Notes: generated by a model from the sequence alone, not told the origin. A stretch of 48,701 nt of DNA from Chitinophagaceae bacterium (GCA_004322015.1 SCQT01000012.1:1-48701); one strand, 5' to 3'; shown: positions 1 to 8,875, counted from the first letter of the stretch. Made by a program: numbers and translations.

Positions 1-1
1 C

Positions 2-412
2 ATAGAATACACAGGCAACAAGCTGACGGAGGCCGGCGTACCCATCATTCTTCCTACAGGCGGACATGCTGTCTATATTGATGCCAAAGCTTTTCTGCCG
101 CATATTCCGCCGCATGAATACCCCGGGCAGTCTTTATGTGCAGCCTTATACTTAGAAGGCGGAATCCGCGGAGTAGAAATAGGTTCGGTGATGTTCGGCA
201 AATATGATGAACAGGGAAACCTTATTCCACCACCTATGGAATTAGTTCGCCTGGCCATCCCACGCCGGGTCTATACTCAAAGTCACATGGATTATGTTAC
301 CGAAATCATCATAGATGTCTTTAAAAAGCGGGAACAATTAAAAGGAATGAAAATAACCTATGAAACACCTTATCTGAGGCATTTTACGGCGAGATTTGAG
401 ATAAAAGGGTAA
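2..412 (+). CDS. tnaA: Tryptophanase (beta-eliminating lyase family), C-terminal fragment
   Basis: The window opens inside this gene. The frame from base 2 is open to the TAA at 410-412 and gives about 136 residues, against roughly 470 for a full enzyme. The family is PLP-dependent and splits L-tryptophan into indole, pyruvate and ammonia; the close relative tyrosine phenol-lyase acts on tyrosine. Recognisable C-terminal features are GGHAVYIDA, LPHIPP, the VEIGS stretch, RLAIPRRVYTQSHMD and the terminal YLRHFTARFE. VEIGS, TQSHMD and LRHFTA look closer to tryptophanase than to tyrosine phenol-lyase, so I favour tryptophanase. The PLP lysine lies upstream of the window and cannot be checked. 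Confidence 0.85.
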   Translation: MEYTGNKLTEAGVPIILPTGGHAVYIDAKAFLPHIPPHEYPGQSLCAALYLEGGIRGVEIGSVMFGKYDEQGNLIPPPMELVRLAIPRRVYTQSHMDYVTEIIIDVFKKREQLKGMKITYETPYLRHFTARFEIKG

Positions 413-519
413 TTAAATGGAGATAGGACTTTTGATTCATTTACGAATTGTTAATTTTATGAAATAGAGCTGTTGATAAGTTTTACGTTGTCTTTTTCTC
501 GGATAAGAAAAAACATACT

Positions 520-527
520 TATATTTG
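520..527 (+). promoter_or_regulatory. Candidate -7 element (TATATTTG) before the membrane wHTH gene
   Basis: TATATTTG matches the Bacteroidota -7 consensus TAnnTTTG exactly and lies 50 bases before the ATG at 578. No clear TTTG sits about 20 bases upstream; the region there is a pyrimidine run. Only half of the promoter is therefore convincing. The rest of the 413-577 gap is AT-rich with no other visible feature. Confidence 0.4.
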
Positions 528-577
528 AGTAGGTGTTACGGCTTCTGAGTTGGTGAAATTAAACTCATGTTGATATA

Positions 578-1213
578 ATGGATGCAAAATATTTCAAAAT
601 TCTTTCCTTTTTATATGATAAAGGTATCGGGGAGTATGTAAACATTTCTCCAGTTTTACTAGAACTCTATCCGGACGTTAATAGAATGGATTTTGTAAGG
701 GCCGGATACGAAAGTGGGAGAGTTAGGCAGCTCTTAATAAGCATGACACAAAATGGGCTTATTGAGGTGAAACAATATTCTATTGGTGGTGGGAATAGAT
801 CTGTTGGGGTTGACTGGATTGATACAGTACAAATAATGGCAACAATTACTCAACAGGGGAAAGATAGCGTAGATGCCGAAAAAGAGAAAGGTGAAACCAT
901 ACGCTTAATGGAATCAACTATTTTGACAAACGAATCAGTGAGAGAAACTAATGATGCCACAGTTCAAAATTTACATTTCCAAAGAAAAGCTCAAACATGG
1001 ACAATTATTTTGGGTGCGTTATCAATGATATTTATATCTATAACGGTTATTCAGACAGCTATAAGTAGAACCGAGCAAGAGTTAAAAGGCATTGAAAGAC
1101 AAATGACAAGGCAATCACAAGCGATACAATTACTTGATTCTTCTCTTCAAGAGATAAATTATTCAATTCAAGACAAGAAGACTGATACCGTTTTTCTAAT
1201 ACGCAATAAATAG
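578..1213 (+). CDS. Hypothetical membrane protein: winged-helix-like head, one TM helix, coiled coil
   Basis: I do not recognise this family. Residues 1-95 look like a small helical/winged-helix domain: helices around 3-15 and 35-58, then a strand pair around the GGGNRS turn at 70-75. This resembles replication- or repressor-type wHTH folds, but that is inference. A charged linker (about 96-140) leads to a single hydrophobic segment at about 141-161. After it comes a Gln/Glu-rich, coiled-coil-prone tail (about 162-200). There is no signal peptide, so the head is probably cytoplasmic and the helix anchors it. The gene is visibly more AT-rich than prpBCD, as is the next gene, which suggests acquired DNA. 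It could be a membrane-tethered regulator or part of a small defence or stress module. Confidence 0.6.
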   Translation: MDAKYFKILSFLYDKGIGEYVNISPVLLELYPDVNRMDFVRAGYESGRVRQLLISMTQNGLIEVKQYSIGGGNRSVGVDWIDTVQIMATITQQGKDSVDAEKEKGETIRLMESTILTNESVRETNDATVQNLHFQRKAQTWTIILGALSMIFISITVIQTAISRTEQELKGIERQMTRQSQAIQLLDSSLQEINYSIQDKKTDTVFLIRNK

Positions 1214-1406
1214 GGTTTGGGGGCTAACATTTAAGGATATTCATTGACCAATAATATACTAAGTATAATGTAGGGTAACGGAGTTGTATTTCAGCACTTA
1301 CGATAGTTACAACATTCATCTAAAAAATACTTAGCTATACATGTCTTCAAAATATCAAATATTGACTTTGAAACCATTTAAAATGCAATCACTTAAGCCT
1401 ATATAA

Positions 1407-1949
1407 ATGAAAAAAGATTGGATAGCAATGCTTATAATAAACACTGGTCTTATAGAAATTTCGTTTTTATCAGTAAATGAACAATATGCACTTACCGCGT
1501 ATCTTCAAGAGAATGAAACCTATTCCAAAATTGGAGAGGAAATGCAGCTTACTGATGAAAGAGCCAGGCAACTAATAGTAAAGGGATTCGAGAAGATTTT
1601 ATTAACGATAAGGAGTCTAATTGCTAAATCAGTTCGTTTGGAATCAATTCTTATCGAGAAGGAGAATATTGGAAAAGAACTTTTCGCTTTACATGAGAAT
1701 TTTAAGGAGGAGCAGCAGTTATCGAAGGAAGGATTGATAAAATTAGTGCCTAACGGATCTAATAATCTTTTGGGAAGCATCCCTTTTTCTGTAAGAGCAA
1801 AAAGAGCCTTAGATACTCTTAAAATTGAATCTATAGCAGATTTGTCAAGTCTGACAAAAGAAAAGCTAAACAGCCTCAGACAAGTTGGTGTAAAGACTAT
1901 AGATGAAATCATTAGAAAATCTGAGGAATATGGAATTAAAATAGAATAA
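1407..1949 (+). CDS. Sigma-region-4-like HTH fused to RNA polymerase alpha CTD-like domain
   Basis: Residues about 21-65 read like sigma-70 region 4: an LSVNEQYAL start, then a helix-turn-helix TYSKIGEEMQLTDERARQL, the place of EIGxxLGLTxERVRQI in true sigma factors. Residues about 66-125 form a Lys/Glu-rich helical linker. Residues about 127-176 closely resemble the alpha-subunit C-terminal domain: PFSVRAKRAL, then ADLSSLTKEKL, then a helix-hairpin-helix at LRQVGVKTIDEI. No sigma region 2 and no alpha N-terminal domain are present, so it is neither a complete sigma nor an alpha subunit. It may bind promoter DNA and/or RNA polymerase as an accessory regulator. It follows the membrane wHTH gene on the same strand after 193 bases of AT-rich DNA in which I see no clear promoter. 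Confidence 0.7.
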   Translation: MKKDWIAMLIINTGLIEISFLSVNEQYALTAYLQENETYSKIGEEMQLTDERARQLIVKGFEKILLTIRSLIAKSVRLESILIEKENIGKELFALHENFKEEQQLSKEGLIKLVPNGSNNLLGSIPFSVRAKRALDTLKIESIADLSSLTKEKLNSLRQVGVKTIDEIIRKSEEYGIKIE

Positions 1950-2061
1950 TCGTGCTTAGATAATCCAGAACTTAAAAAATCGCCAAAAAGAAAATAGGAA
2001 GCCTGTTGACCTTTCTGTAGTTGTATGTGCGTTTTGCAGATCCGGCCTATAATCTTAACCT

Positions 2062-2076
2062 TGCCTACGGCAGGCA
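2062..2076. repeat. Short GC-rich palindrome (TGCCT-acggc-AGGCA)
   Basis: A 5-bp stem with a 5-base loop in otherwise AT-rich DNA, extended on its right by another AGGC. It lies 45 bases before the Rpn-tail ORF. A related CCTGCC/GGCAGG hairpin lies on the other side of that ORF. It could be a dispersed intergenic palindrome or the remains of a terminator. Confidence 0.5.
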
Positions 2077-2120
2077 GGCTTGAAAAATGATAGAGATTAA
2101 TCACCAAAAACAAAAGAACT

Positions 2121-2393
2121 ATGGGTATCAGAGAAATGGTGCTGGAAAAAGCAAAAAAAGAAGGCCTTGAGACAGGTCTTAAGACTGGCCTTAAAAGAGG
2201 GCGCCTGAAAGGCCGTGAGGAAGGTCTCGAAGAAGGCCTTGAAAAAGGCCTTGAAAAAGGCAAAGAGGTTAAAAGCTATGAGGTTGTAAAAAACCTTATA
2301 GAACGAATGGGTATGACCGATGCCCAGGTAGCCGATATTGCAGGTGTATCTGTAACTTTTGTAAAGAAAGTACGTAAGAGACTAAAGAAATAA
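2121..2393 (+). CDS. Orphan C-terminal tail of an Rpn/PD-(D/E)XK transposase-type nuclease
   Basis: This 90-residue product has three parts: a short start, a GL-x-x-G type repeat (about residues 15-48, alternating Gly-Leu with Lys/Glu/Arg), and a C-terminal helical/HTH-like end with GMTDAQVADIAGVS. This is the tail arrangement of Rpn-family recombination-promoting nucleases, which carry a PD-(D/E)XK domain of some 200 residues in front. No such domain is present, so the gene is either a decayed remnant or a stand-alone tail. At DNA level the repeat includes near-perfect 12-bp units: the decamer AAGGCCTTGA occurs at 2161, 2233 and 2245, the last two exactly 12 bases apart. Slippage could therefore change length without breaking frame. 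Whether it is expressed is unknown. Confidence 0.55.
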   Translation: MGIREMVLEKAKKEGLETGLKTGLKRGRLKGREEGLEEGLEKGLEKGKEVKSYEVVKNLIERMGMTDAQVADIAGVSVTFVKKVRKRLKK

Positions 2394-2469
2394 GTACTTG
2401 TATAAATAATTGTGTCTTCGGCCCAATAAAGTTGTTCATAGTTATTCGCCGTGCTCGAGGGCGGATAAG

Positions 2470-2486
2470 CCTGCCAGAGGGGCAGG
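2470..2486. repeat. Hairpin CCTGCC-agagg-GGCAGG
   Basis: A perfect 6-bp GC-rich stem with a 5-base loop, 19 bases beyond the 3' end of the minus-strand 2H phosphoesterase gene. The sequence resembles the palindrome at 2062-2076. There is no U-tract on either side, so if it helps termination it is not a classical intrinsic terminator. Confidence 0.5.
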
Positions 2487-2504
2487 TATTCCGGAAAGTC
2501 CTTT

Positions 2505-3056
2505 CTATCTTATTTCTTCAAAATTAAATCTCCGGTAAATATCATATTGTTTCAGATCTTCATTGAAACGGCGCAGCACGATATCGCTGCATACAAAATG
2601 AATATCCGCTTCCGGTATCAGTTTCCTGGCAACGGATAGTTGATAGACCGTCAGCCGCCTGCCTATTGATATATGCGGCGTTACCGACTGGCGTGCCGGT
2701 AAAGGTGCATCATTATGAAAAGCTTTCATCATTTCAACCAAGATCCGTTCGGAGGTTTTATCTGGAGCCAGGAAGAAAGCCCCGCCGGCAAAAGTGCCTG
2801 TGTGGTTGAATCGCAAAGGCGCCGGTGACTGTTGTGCGGCAAAGTGATTCATGTACGCTTCCCACAGTGTCAATGTCTCACTATTGGTTTGAAACACGTT
2901 GAAGGTAATGTGAGCCAATGCATTGACGCTATTAAACCACCCAATGTACGAACGAAGCTTTTGCTTTAGCTGCCTGACTTGTTCAATTACCATATCGGGA
3001 GGTGATACAGCCACGGAGCATTTGAGCAGGCGTGCATGATTATCAGTAGAATCCAT
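2505..3056 (-). CDS. 2H phosphoesterase / 2'-5' RNA ligase (LigT-like) family protein
   Basis: The two HxT/S motifs that define the 2H superfamily are both present: AHITF (His49, Thr51) and PHISIG (His128, Ser130), about 79 residues apart. The length of 183 residues is typical. Family members hydrolyse 2',3'-cyclic phosphates or 2'-5' linkages in RNA or nucleotides; the true substrate here cannot be read from sequence. The N-terminus has no signal peptide, so the protein is cytoplasmic. The gene is transcribed away from prpBCD, and the 159-base gap between them must hold both promoters. No functional link to propionate metabolism is implied. Confidence 0.8.
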   Translation of the reverse strand: MDSTDNHARLLKCSVAVSPPDMVIEQVRQLKQKLRSYIGWFNSVNALAHITFNVFQTNSETLTLWEAYMNHFAAQQSPAPLRFNHTGTFAGGAFFLAPDKTSERILVEMMKAFHNDAPLPARQSVTPHISIGRRLTVYQLSVARKLIPEADIHFVCSDIVLRRFNEDLKQYDIYRRFNFEEIR

Positions 3057-3215
3057 AGGCTTGAGACCGGCTTTAGTACGGCTAATGTACGAAATGCCAG
3101 CTCTTGCGCGACGGTTTTACATGGATAAGACCTGGACTTTTAAGCAGACAGCAACCGGTAATCATATCCCCAATAATACTTACATTTACCCAAATTTCAG
3201 ACAAGAAAATAATAT

Positions 3216-4121
3216 ATGGATCAGGCAGCAGCTTTAAAATCACCGGGGTCGCGTTTTCGCCGGGCAATGGAAAAGGAAAAGCCGTTGCAGATAGCGGGAG
3301 CTATCAATGCCAATCATGCTTTATTGGCGCAACAGGCAGGTTTCCGTTCCATCTATCTTTCTGGCGGCGGCGTATCGGCAGGTTCTCTCGGGGTGCCCGA
3401 CCTGGGGATTATCACTTTAGAAGATGTATTGATTGATATTCGCCGGATTACGAATGTATGTGATTTACCGCTTTTGGTGGATGTGGATACGGGGTTCGGG
3501 CCTTCTGCATTTAATATAGCCCGAACCGTTAAATCATTAATTAAAGCAGGCGCTGCCGCCTTACATATCGAAGACCAGGTGGGTGCCAAGCGTTGCGGGC
3601 ATCGTCCCGGTAAAGAAGTGGTCAATAAAGAGGAAATGATGGACAGACTGAAAGCTGCAGTGGATGCCCGCACGGATAATCAATTTGTGATCGGCGCCAG
3701 AACAGATGCTTTTGCAAAGGAAGGCTTGGAAAAAACGCTGGAGAGAGCAGTTGCCTATAAAGAAGCCGGTGCAGATTTCATCTTTGCAGAGGCTGTACCG
3801 GATTTGAGTTATTATCAAGAGTTCGTGGACGCCACAGGCATTCCTGTATTGGCAAATATTACCGAATTTGGTATGATCCCCATGTACACGGTGGATGAAT
3901 TAAGCAGGGCGGGAGTGGGGTTGATTTTATATCCACTTTCCGCTTTCCGTGCCGCGAATAAGGCCGCTCAAAATGTGTATGAGCATATCCGCAAAGACGG
4001 TACACAAAAAAATATACTAAACACTATGCAAACCAGGGAAGAGCTTTACCGCAGCATAGGATATTATGCCTATGAACAAAAATTAGATAACCTGTTTAAA
4101 AAGGATGAAAATGGCAAATAA
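3216..4121 (+). CDS. prpB: Methylisocitrate lyase PrpB
   Basis: Cleaves 2-methylisocitrate to pyruvate and succinate, the last step of the methylcitrate cycle for propionyl-CoA. The 301-residue product has the PEP-mutase/isocitrate-lyase signature KRCGHR with the catalytic cysteine at about residue 127. Upstream are [10 protein letters not shown] and the metal-binding VDVDTGFG segment, and [10 protein letters not shown] follows. Its length fits PrpB (about 295) and not isocitrate lyase (over 400). It is the first gene of a prpB-prpC-prpD operon; prpC starts inside its 3' end. The start at 3216 is preceded by an A-rich leader rather than a Shine-Dalgarno sequence, as is usual in Bacteroidota. 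Confidence 0.93.
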   Translation: MDQAAALKSPGSRFRRAMEKEKPLQIAGAINANHALLAQQAGFRSIYLSGGGVSAGSLGVPDLGIITLEDVLIDIRRITNVCDLPLLVDVDTGFGPSAFNIARTVKSLIKAGAAALHIEDQVGAKRCGHRPGKEVVNKEEMMDRLKAAVDARTDNQFVIGARTDAFAKEGLEKTLERAVAYKEAGADFIFAEAVPDLSYYQEFVDATGIPVLANITEFGMIPMYTVDELSRAGVGLILYPLSAFRAANKAAQNVYEHIRKDGTQKNILNTMQTREELYRSIGYYAYEQKLDNLFKKDENGK

Positions 4122-5262
4122 TGAAGGAGTATTTAAGCCTAAAAAAAGTGTGGCGCTTTCGGGTGTGGCTGCAGGGAATACGGCATTGTGCAGTGTGGGA
4201 AGAAGCGGAAATGATCTGCATTACAGGGGATATAATATCCTTGACCTGGCAGAAAAAGCTCAGTTTGAAGAGGTGGCTTACCTGCTTATTTATGGACAAT
4301 TACCTGCACATGCACAACTAAATGCCTACAAGAATAAATTAAGATCCCTGAGAGGACTGCCGCAGGCATTGAAATCTGTTCTTAAAAATATGCCTGTCGC
4401 TGCTCATCCCATGGATGTGATGCGAACGACAGTTTCTGTCATGGGAGCCCTGCATCCGGAGAAAGAGGACCACAGTGCAGCAGGAGCCAGGGATATAGCA
4501 GACAAATTATTAGCCTCTTTCGCTTCAGCTTTGTTGTATTGGTATCATTACTCACACAATGGAAAAGAAATAGAAGTGGAATCAGACGATGATACTATAG
4601 GGGGGCATTTTTTGCATTTACTGCATGGTAAAGTTCCGTCCGATTCCTGGGTAAAAGCCATGCAAACCTCGCTTAATCTGTATGCAGAGCATGAATTCAA
4701 TGCTTCGACTTTTACCGCACGGGTAATTGCCGGCACAGGTTCGGATATCTATGCCGCCATTACGGGAGCCATTGGCGCTTTAAGGGGTCCGAAGCATGGC
4801 GGAGCCAATGAAGTAGCATTTGATATTCAAAGCCGTTATCATTCTCCGGATGAAGCAGAAGAAGATATCCTTAAGCGATTGGCTAATAAAGAAGTTATCA
4901 TTGGTTTCGGGCATCCTGTCTATACTGTGTCGGATCCCAGGAATGCAGTCATTAAGAAAGTCGCTAAAAAGCTTTCTGAAGAAGCGGGTAACAGGTTGCT
5001 CTTTGATGTAGCTGAAAGAATAGAAACCGTCATGTGGCGGGAGAAAAAAATGTTCCCGAATTTGGACTGGTTCTCAGCGGTTTCGTACCATTTTATGGGA
5101 GTGCCAACACTGATGTTTACTCCGCTGTTTGTGATTGCAAGATCTACCGGATGGAGCGCTCATGTGATGGAACAAAGACAGGATGGTAAGATCATTCGTC
5201 CGAGCGCTAATTATACAGGACCTGAAAATAAAGAGTTTATACCTATTGAGAAGAGAGAGTAA
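4105..5262 (+). CDS. prpC: 2-methylcitrate synthase PrpC
   Basis: A citrate-synthase-fold enzyme that condenses propionyl-CoA with oxaloacetate. All three catalytic residues of the family are visible: His at about 231 (GPKHGGANE), His at about 270 (GFGHPVY) and Asp at about 321 (LDWFSA). The length (385) and the N-terminus ([22 protein letters not shown]) fit methylcitrate synthase better than hexameric citrate synthase (about 430). Operon position between prpB and prpD supports this. The chosen ATG overlaps prpB by 17 bases. A second ATG two codons on, at 4111 (MANNEG), is equally likely. The overlap suggests translational coupling. Confidence 0.92.
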   Translation: MKMANNEGVFKPKKSVALSGVAAGNTALCSVGRSGNDLHYRGYNILDLAEKAQFEEVAYLLIYGQLPAHAQLNAYKNKLRSLRGLPQALKSVLKNMPVAAHPMDVMRTTVSVMGALHPEKEDHSAAGARDIADKLLASFASALLYWYHYSHNGKEIEVESDDDTIGGHFLHLLHGKVPSDSWVKAMQTSLNLYAEHEFNASTFTARVIAGTGSDIYAAITGAIGALRGPKHGGANEVAFDIQSRYHSPDEAEEDILKRLANKEVIIGFGHPVYTVSDPRNAVIKKVAKKLSEEAGNRLLFDVAERIETVMWREKKMFPNLDWFSAVSYHFMGVPTLMFTPLFVIARSTGWSAHVMEQRQDGKIIRPSANYTGPENKEFIPIEKRE

Positions 5263-5328
5263 AAGGCTGGATTTTCTGAATGATAAAGTAAAACTAATAG
5301 CCGATTAAGCTAAAATAATCTATCAAAC

Positions 5329-6780
5329 ATGTCATCACTCATTTCCAATAAAAGGGGGCGGCCCGATAAAGTATTAACGAATATAGCGGATTATGTATTA
5401 AACTACAAAATTAAAAGTGAGTTAGCGCGGAAGACTGCCCATTATTGCCTTTTAGATACCATCGGATGTGGCATGGAAGCATTAACTTATCCTGCCTGCA
5501 CGAAACTGTTAGGCCCCATTGTAAAAGGAACAATAGTTCCGAATGGGGCTAAAGTACCGGGAACATCCTTTCAGTTGGATCCTGTGCAGGCGGCGTTCAA
5601 TATAGGGACCATCATTCGGTGGCTGGATTTTAACGATACTTTCTTAGCTGCTGAATGGGGACATCCTTCCGATAATTTAGGAGGTATTTTAGCTACTGCT
5701 GACTGGTTATCAAGAACAAATATTGCCGAAGGAAAGAGACCTTTGAAAATGAACCAGGTGCTGGAAGCCATGATCATGGCTCATGAAATTCAGGGAGTGA
5801 TGGCGCTTGAAAACTCCTTTAACAAGGTTGGACTTGATCATGTACTTTTAGTAAAATTAGCATCAGCGGCTGTGGTTGGGAAGCTGATTGGGTTAACACG
5901 CGACGAGTTGATCAATACTATATCTTTAGTGTTTGTGGACGGGCAATCCCTGAGAACCTATCGCCATGCTCCCAACACAGGCAGCCGTAAATCCTGGGCT
6001 GCGGGCGATGCCACTTCCAGGGGGGTACGCCTCGCATTGATGGCCCAAACGGGCGAAATGGGCTATCCATCTGTACTGACGGCAAAAACATGGGGATTCT
6101 ATGACGTTTCATTCAGAGGAAATGAATTTAAGTTTCAGCGTGAGTATGGTTCTTATGTGATGGAAAATGTATTATTTAAAATATCGTTCCCGGCTGAGTT
6201 CCATGCTCAAACAGCAGTGGAAGCCGCCATGACCTTACATGAAAAATTAAAAGAGCAGGGAAAAACGACGGATGATATCCAAAAAATCACCATCCGCACA
6301 CATGAAGCCGCCATTCGCATCATAGATAAAAGAGGTCCGTTGTATAATCCTGCTGACCGCGACCATTGTATTCAGTATATGATAGCAATTCCCCTGATTT
6401 TTGGAAGATTAACGGCAGCGGATTATGAAGACAGAGTGGCCGCCGATCCGAGGATTGATATCCTCCGGGATAAGATGGAATGTGTGGAAGACATGCAGTT
6501 TACGAGAGATTATCATAATCCCGAAAAACGTTCTATTGCCAACGCTTTGACTGTGGAGCTTAACGATGGAACCGTGCTGGATGAAGTGGTGGTAGAATAT
6601 CCTATCGGCCATAAGCGAAGGAGAGAAGAGGGAATACCTAAATTAATAGAAAAATATAAAATGAACCTGGCGCGTATCTTTCCGGAAAAGCGACAGCGAG
6701 TGATATTGGAAAATTCGCTGGAGTACGAGAAATTAATAAGTATTGACGTTAATACTTTTGTAGATCTACTGATCCCATAA
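5329..6780 (+). CDS. prpD: 2-methylcitrate dehydratase PrpD
   Basis: A MmgE/PrpD-family enzyme that dehydrates 2-methylcitrate to 2-methyl-cis-aconitate. At 483 residues it has the usual PrpD length. Family features include [31 protein letters not shown] near residues 100-120, and [10 protein letters not shown]. It follows prpC by 66 bases and completes a three-gene methylcitrate module. No acnD/prpF pair is visible; PrpD together with a housekeeping aconitase would suffice. I see no regulator gene such as prpR nearby. The gene ends 10 bases before a convergent lipoprotein gene. Confidence 0.93.
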   Translation: MSSLISNKRGRPDKVLTNIADYVLNYKIKSELARKTAHYCLLDTIGCGMEALTYPACTKLLGPIVKGTIVPNGAKVPGTSFQLDPVQAAFNIGTIIRWLDFNDTFLAAEWGHPSDNLGGILATADWLSRTNIAEGKRPLKMNQVLEAMIMAHEIQGVMALENSFNKVGLDHVLLVKLASAAVVGKLIGLTRDELINTISLVFVDGQSLRTYRHAPNTGSRKSWAAGDATSRGVRLALMAQTGEMGYPSVLTAKTWGFYDVSFRGNEFKFQREYGSYVMENVLFKISFPAEFHAQTAVEAAMTLHEKLKEQGKTTDDIQKITIRTHEAAIRIIDKRGPLYNPADRDHCIQYMIAIPLIFGRLTAADYEDRVAADPRIDILRDKMECVEDMQFTRDYHNPEKRSIANALTVELNDGTVLDEVVVEYPIGHKRRREEGIPKLIEKYKMNLARIFPEKRQRVILENSLEYEKLISIDVNTFVDLLIP

Positions 6781-6790
6781 TCGAATAATC

Positions 6791-7486
6791 TTACAATTCT
6801 TTAGCCAGTTCTTGCATACAGGAGCGAGACATTTTTGCTATTTCATAATTATAACCTGAGACGAATTCCGAGGTCGCTGTTTTCCATGATTCGAGCATTT
6901 TTATTCCAACACCCTGCTGTGCATCGGGAACAGATACCTCTCCTGTTTTAACTATATGATCGCCATCTGACAGCTTATAGGAAACTACCAGGTCGGCAAG
7001 CTGAGGTCGCACAGACATTTTATCCCAGCCGAATGCATATAATACTACCCATATCATGTGCCCTTTATCATCTATGGTAAAAATATTCGGTAGCTGTTCT
7101 ACGGTAAGGTTTAATTTTTCATTGCCCAGCTTCGGGCCGATCCATCTTCTGGCCTCCAATGAAATAGTATTCGTGAATTTATTCACAAAAATAGCAGGAT
7201 TCATAGTGCATATATTCTGACGTTTGATCTGCCAGTAAAAGAGAAGCGGCAATAGGTGGCTGTATTTCACCACCGTATTAGATAAACCGGTAGCATTATA
7301 AGGCAAGGAAGCAGTAACGCTGATGTTATCATATCTCGTTTTTGATAACTTAGGTAATTCATTCCCATACTGCCCGGCGATAAACCGGTCTAATTTTTTG
7401 GAAGTTATACAACCCGAAAACATTGCCACGGCTAATAAAGTGCATGCGTATCCTTTATAAGAAAGGACGGTTTTTAAAAATGTCAT
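6791..7486 (-). CDS. Conserved lipoprotein, function unknown
   Basis: This 231-residue product starts with a hydrophobic signal (about residues 10-25) ending in a lipobox-like FSGC, with Cys26 as the predicted lipidation site, so it is probably exported and membrane-anchored. The mature part is mixed alpha/beta with no motif I recognise. It lies 59 bases downstream of the YgcG-like TPM gene on the same strand and may be the last gene of the lemA operon. That would suggest an envelope role, but this is inference only. Its 3' end converges on prpD with almost no spacer. Confidence 0.65.
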   Translation of the reverse strand: MTFLKTVLSYKGYACTLLAVAMFSGCITSKKLDRFIAGQYGNELPKLSKTRYDNISVTASLPYNATGLSNTVVKYSHLLPLLFYWQIKRQNICTMNPAIFVNKFTNTISLEARRWIGPKLGNEKLNLTVEQLPNIFTIDDKGHMIWVVLYAFGWDKMSVRPQLADLVVSYKLSDGDHIVKTGEVSVPDAQQGVGIKMLESWKTATSEFVSGYNYEIAKMSRSCMQELAKEL

Positions 7487-7545
7487 GTCTTTTTGTTTTT
7501 AGATTAAAAATGGAATCGGACGTTTGTGCGTTGTAGTGTGCACTC

Positions 7546-8385
7546 TCACCAGCTTCCGCCTGCACCTCCTCCGCCGAAGCTGCCTCCGCCGAAACCACCA
7601 AATCCGCCTCCACCTCCGAAGCCTCCGCCGCCCCGGTCTCCGAAACCGCCGCCAAGGATATTACCGGCAATCATGCCGCCAAGGAACGAACCTAAACCGG
7701 AACCTCTCCGGCTGTACATCGTACCGCCTCCGCCGCCGCCGCGGCTGATGAAAATGACAAACAAAATGATCAGGATAAAGATAATAAAGAAGATGGCGCC
7801 ACCTCCTCCGCCATTGTTTGCCTTTGGCGGGGCTTTGTACTGTCCGGCTGCAGCAGCAATAATATAGTTAACAGCTTCATTTAATCCTTCATAGTAATTC
7901 TGCTGTTTAAAATTAGGGATGATCACATTATCAATGATCTCTTTGCACACCGCGTCGGGAACTGAACCTTCCATGCCATAACCGGTGGCAATAAAAACTT
8001 TATGATCATTTTGTGAAACAAGGATGACGATTCCGTTATTAAATTGCTTGCCGCCGACTCCCCATTCTCTGCCAAGCTTTACCGCATAATCCACCATGGC
8101 ATAATCGCCTACGGTAGGTACGGTTACCATGACAATTTGAGTGGAAGTGCTGTCGTTATAGGTATCTAACCTTTGTTCTAACGCCGTTACCTGGGAAGGC
8201 ATCAGCATATTGGCGAAATCGTTGACTAACCTCGGCGGATTGGGCTTCGCAGGTATATTTTGCGCAAGCAAAACCTGTACCTGAAAAAAAGGAAATAAAA
8301 ATAATAATCCCGCGAACAGACCCTTCCGCAGGAAAATAACTGGTATTCGAATGGATGATCCGCCTTTTTTATGTATATAATTCAT
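7546..8385 (-). CDS. TPM-domain protein, YgcG-like, Gly-rich C-terminus
   Basis: The N-terminus has a signal peptide (hydrophobic to about residue 40, ending around VLLAQ). Then comes a TPM domain (about 50-185) with PRLVNDFANML, STQIVMVTVPTVGDYAM and GREWGVGGKQFNNGIVILV, typical of YgcG/Psb32-type proteins. A transmembrane helix follows at about 198-215, then an extremely Gly-rich tail that ends in GAGGSW. The family occurs with LemA in many bacteria and is thought to act in membrane-protein or photosystem-type repair; its biochemistry is poorly known. It is the third gene of lemA-TPM-ygcG, 11 bases after the second TPM gene. The long proline-rich frame on the opposite strand is a shadow of the Gly-rich tail. 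Confidence 0.88.
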   Translation of the reverse strand: MNYIHKKGGSSIRIPVIFLRKGLFAGLLFLFPFFQVQVLLAQNIPAKPNPPRLVNDFANMLMPSQVTALEQRLDTYNDSTSTQIVMVTVPTVGDYAMVDYAVKLGREWGVGGKQFNNGIVILVSQNDHKVFIATGYGMEGSVPDAVCKEIIDNVIIPNFKQQNYYEGLNEAVNYIIAAAAGQYKAPPKANNGGGGGAIFFIIFILIILFVIFISRGGGGGGTMYSRRGSGLGSFLGGMIAGNILGGGFGDRGGGGFGGGGGFGGFGGGSFGGGGAGGSW

Positions 8386-8396
8386 TGAATTCCTGG

Positions 8397-8846
8397 TTAT
8401 CTTCCGTAAACAATATCATCCGGAAGTTGATTTTCTCCATCCGACTCATAAGGGAAATATTGCTTAAGCGATTCTCCGATTTCAGTCACGCAATTAGCGA
8501 TTCCATCCACAAACCGGTTTTCGCGAAAATATTTTCCAAGATCAATCAGCTCCTGTTTCCAAAAATTATCGCCTACTTTCTGATGAATGCCTTCATCGCC
8601 TAATATGGCAAACTGACGGTCTTTCAATGCCAGGTACACCAATACTGCATTGTGATATTTAGTTTGGTGCATCTGTAATTTTCCGAAGATCTCAAAAGCC
8701 CTGTCCACAGCATTTACAAACCGGCAGTGATGTTCTACAAATACCCTGATCTCGCCGGAGGTCATCCGTTCAGCTTCTTTGATAGCCTGCACGATTTCCT
8801 GGCTCTGAGGTTCAGTGAAAAACGGTTTCTTTTTAAATAATGGCAC
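8397..8846 (-). CDS. TPM-domain protein (short form)
   Basis: A 149-residue product with one TPM domain (about 12-125): AIKEAERMTSGEIRVFVE, KYHNAVLVYLALKDRQFAILGDEGIH and FRENRFVDGIANCV. It has no signal peptide and no TM helix, unlike its larger neighbour. In Bacteroidota this short form usually sits between lemA and the YgcG-like gene, as here, with gaps of 29 and 11 bases, so all three are very likely co-transcribed. A cytoplasmic-face partner of LemA and YgcG is plausible but unproven. Confidence 0.87.
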   Translation of the reverse strand: MPLFKKKPFFTEPQSQEIVQAIKEAERMTSGEIRVFVEHHCRFVNAVDRAFEIFGKLQMHQTKYHNAVLVYLALKDRQFAILGDEGIHQKVGDNFWKQELIDLGKYFRENRFVDGIANCVTEIGESLKQYFPYESDGENQLPDDIVYGR

Positions 8847-8875
8847 CTTTCAACGGATTAAAAATGTTTTTCTAA

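Noticed and set aside
1363-1370. TGACTTTG as a -7 box for the sigma4/alphaCTD gene
   Set aside because: One mismatch and no TTTG at the proper distance; too weak to list as a promoter.
1520-2263. Long minus-strand frame (247 residues) with Arg/Pro/Ser repeats
   Set aside because: It is antisense to the sigma4/alphaCTD gene and to the 12-bp repeat of the Rpn tail; its repeats mirror that DNA repeat and it has no domain.
2062-2486. Possible insertion sequence bounded by GGCAGG-type inverted repeats
   Set aside because: The repeats are only 5-6 bp, differ between the two ends, show no target-site duplication, and no transposase domain lies between.
7526-7867. Proline-rich plus-strand frame of 113 residues
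   Set aside because: It is the reverse complement of the Gly-rich tail of the YgcG-like gene; GGN glycine codons always give proline-rich antisense frames.
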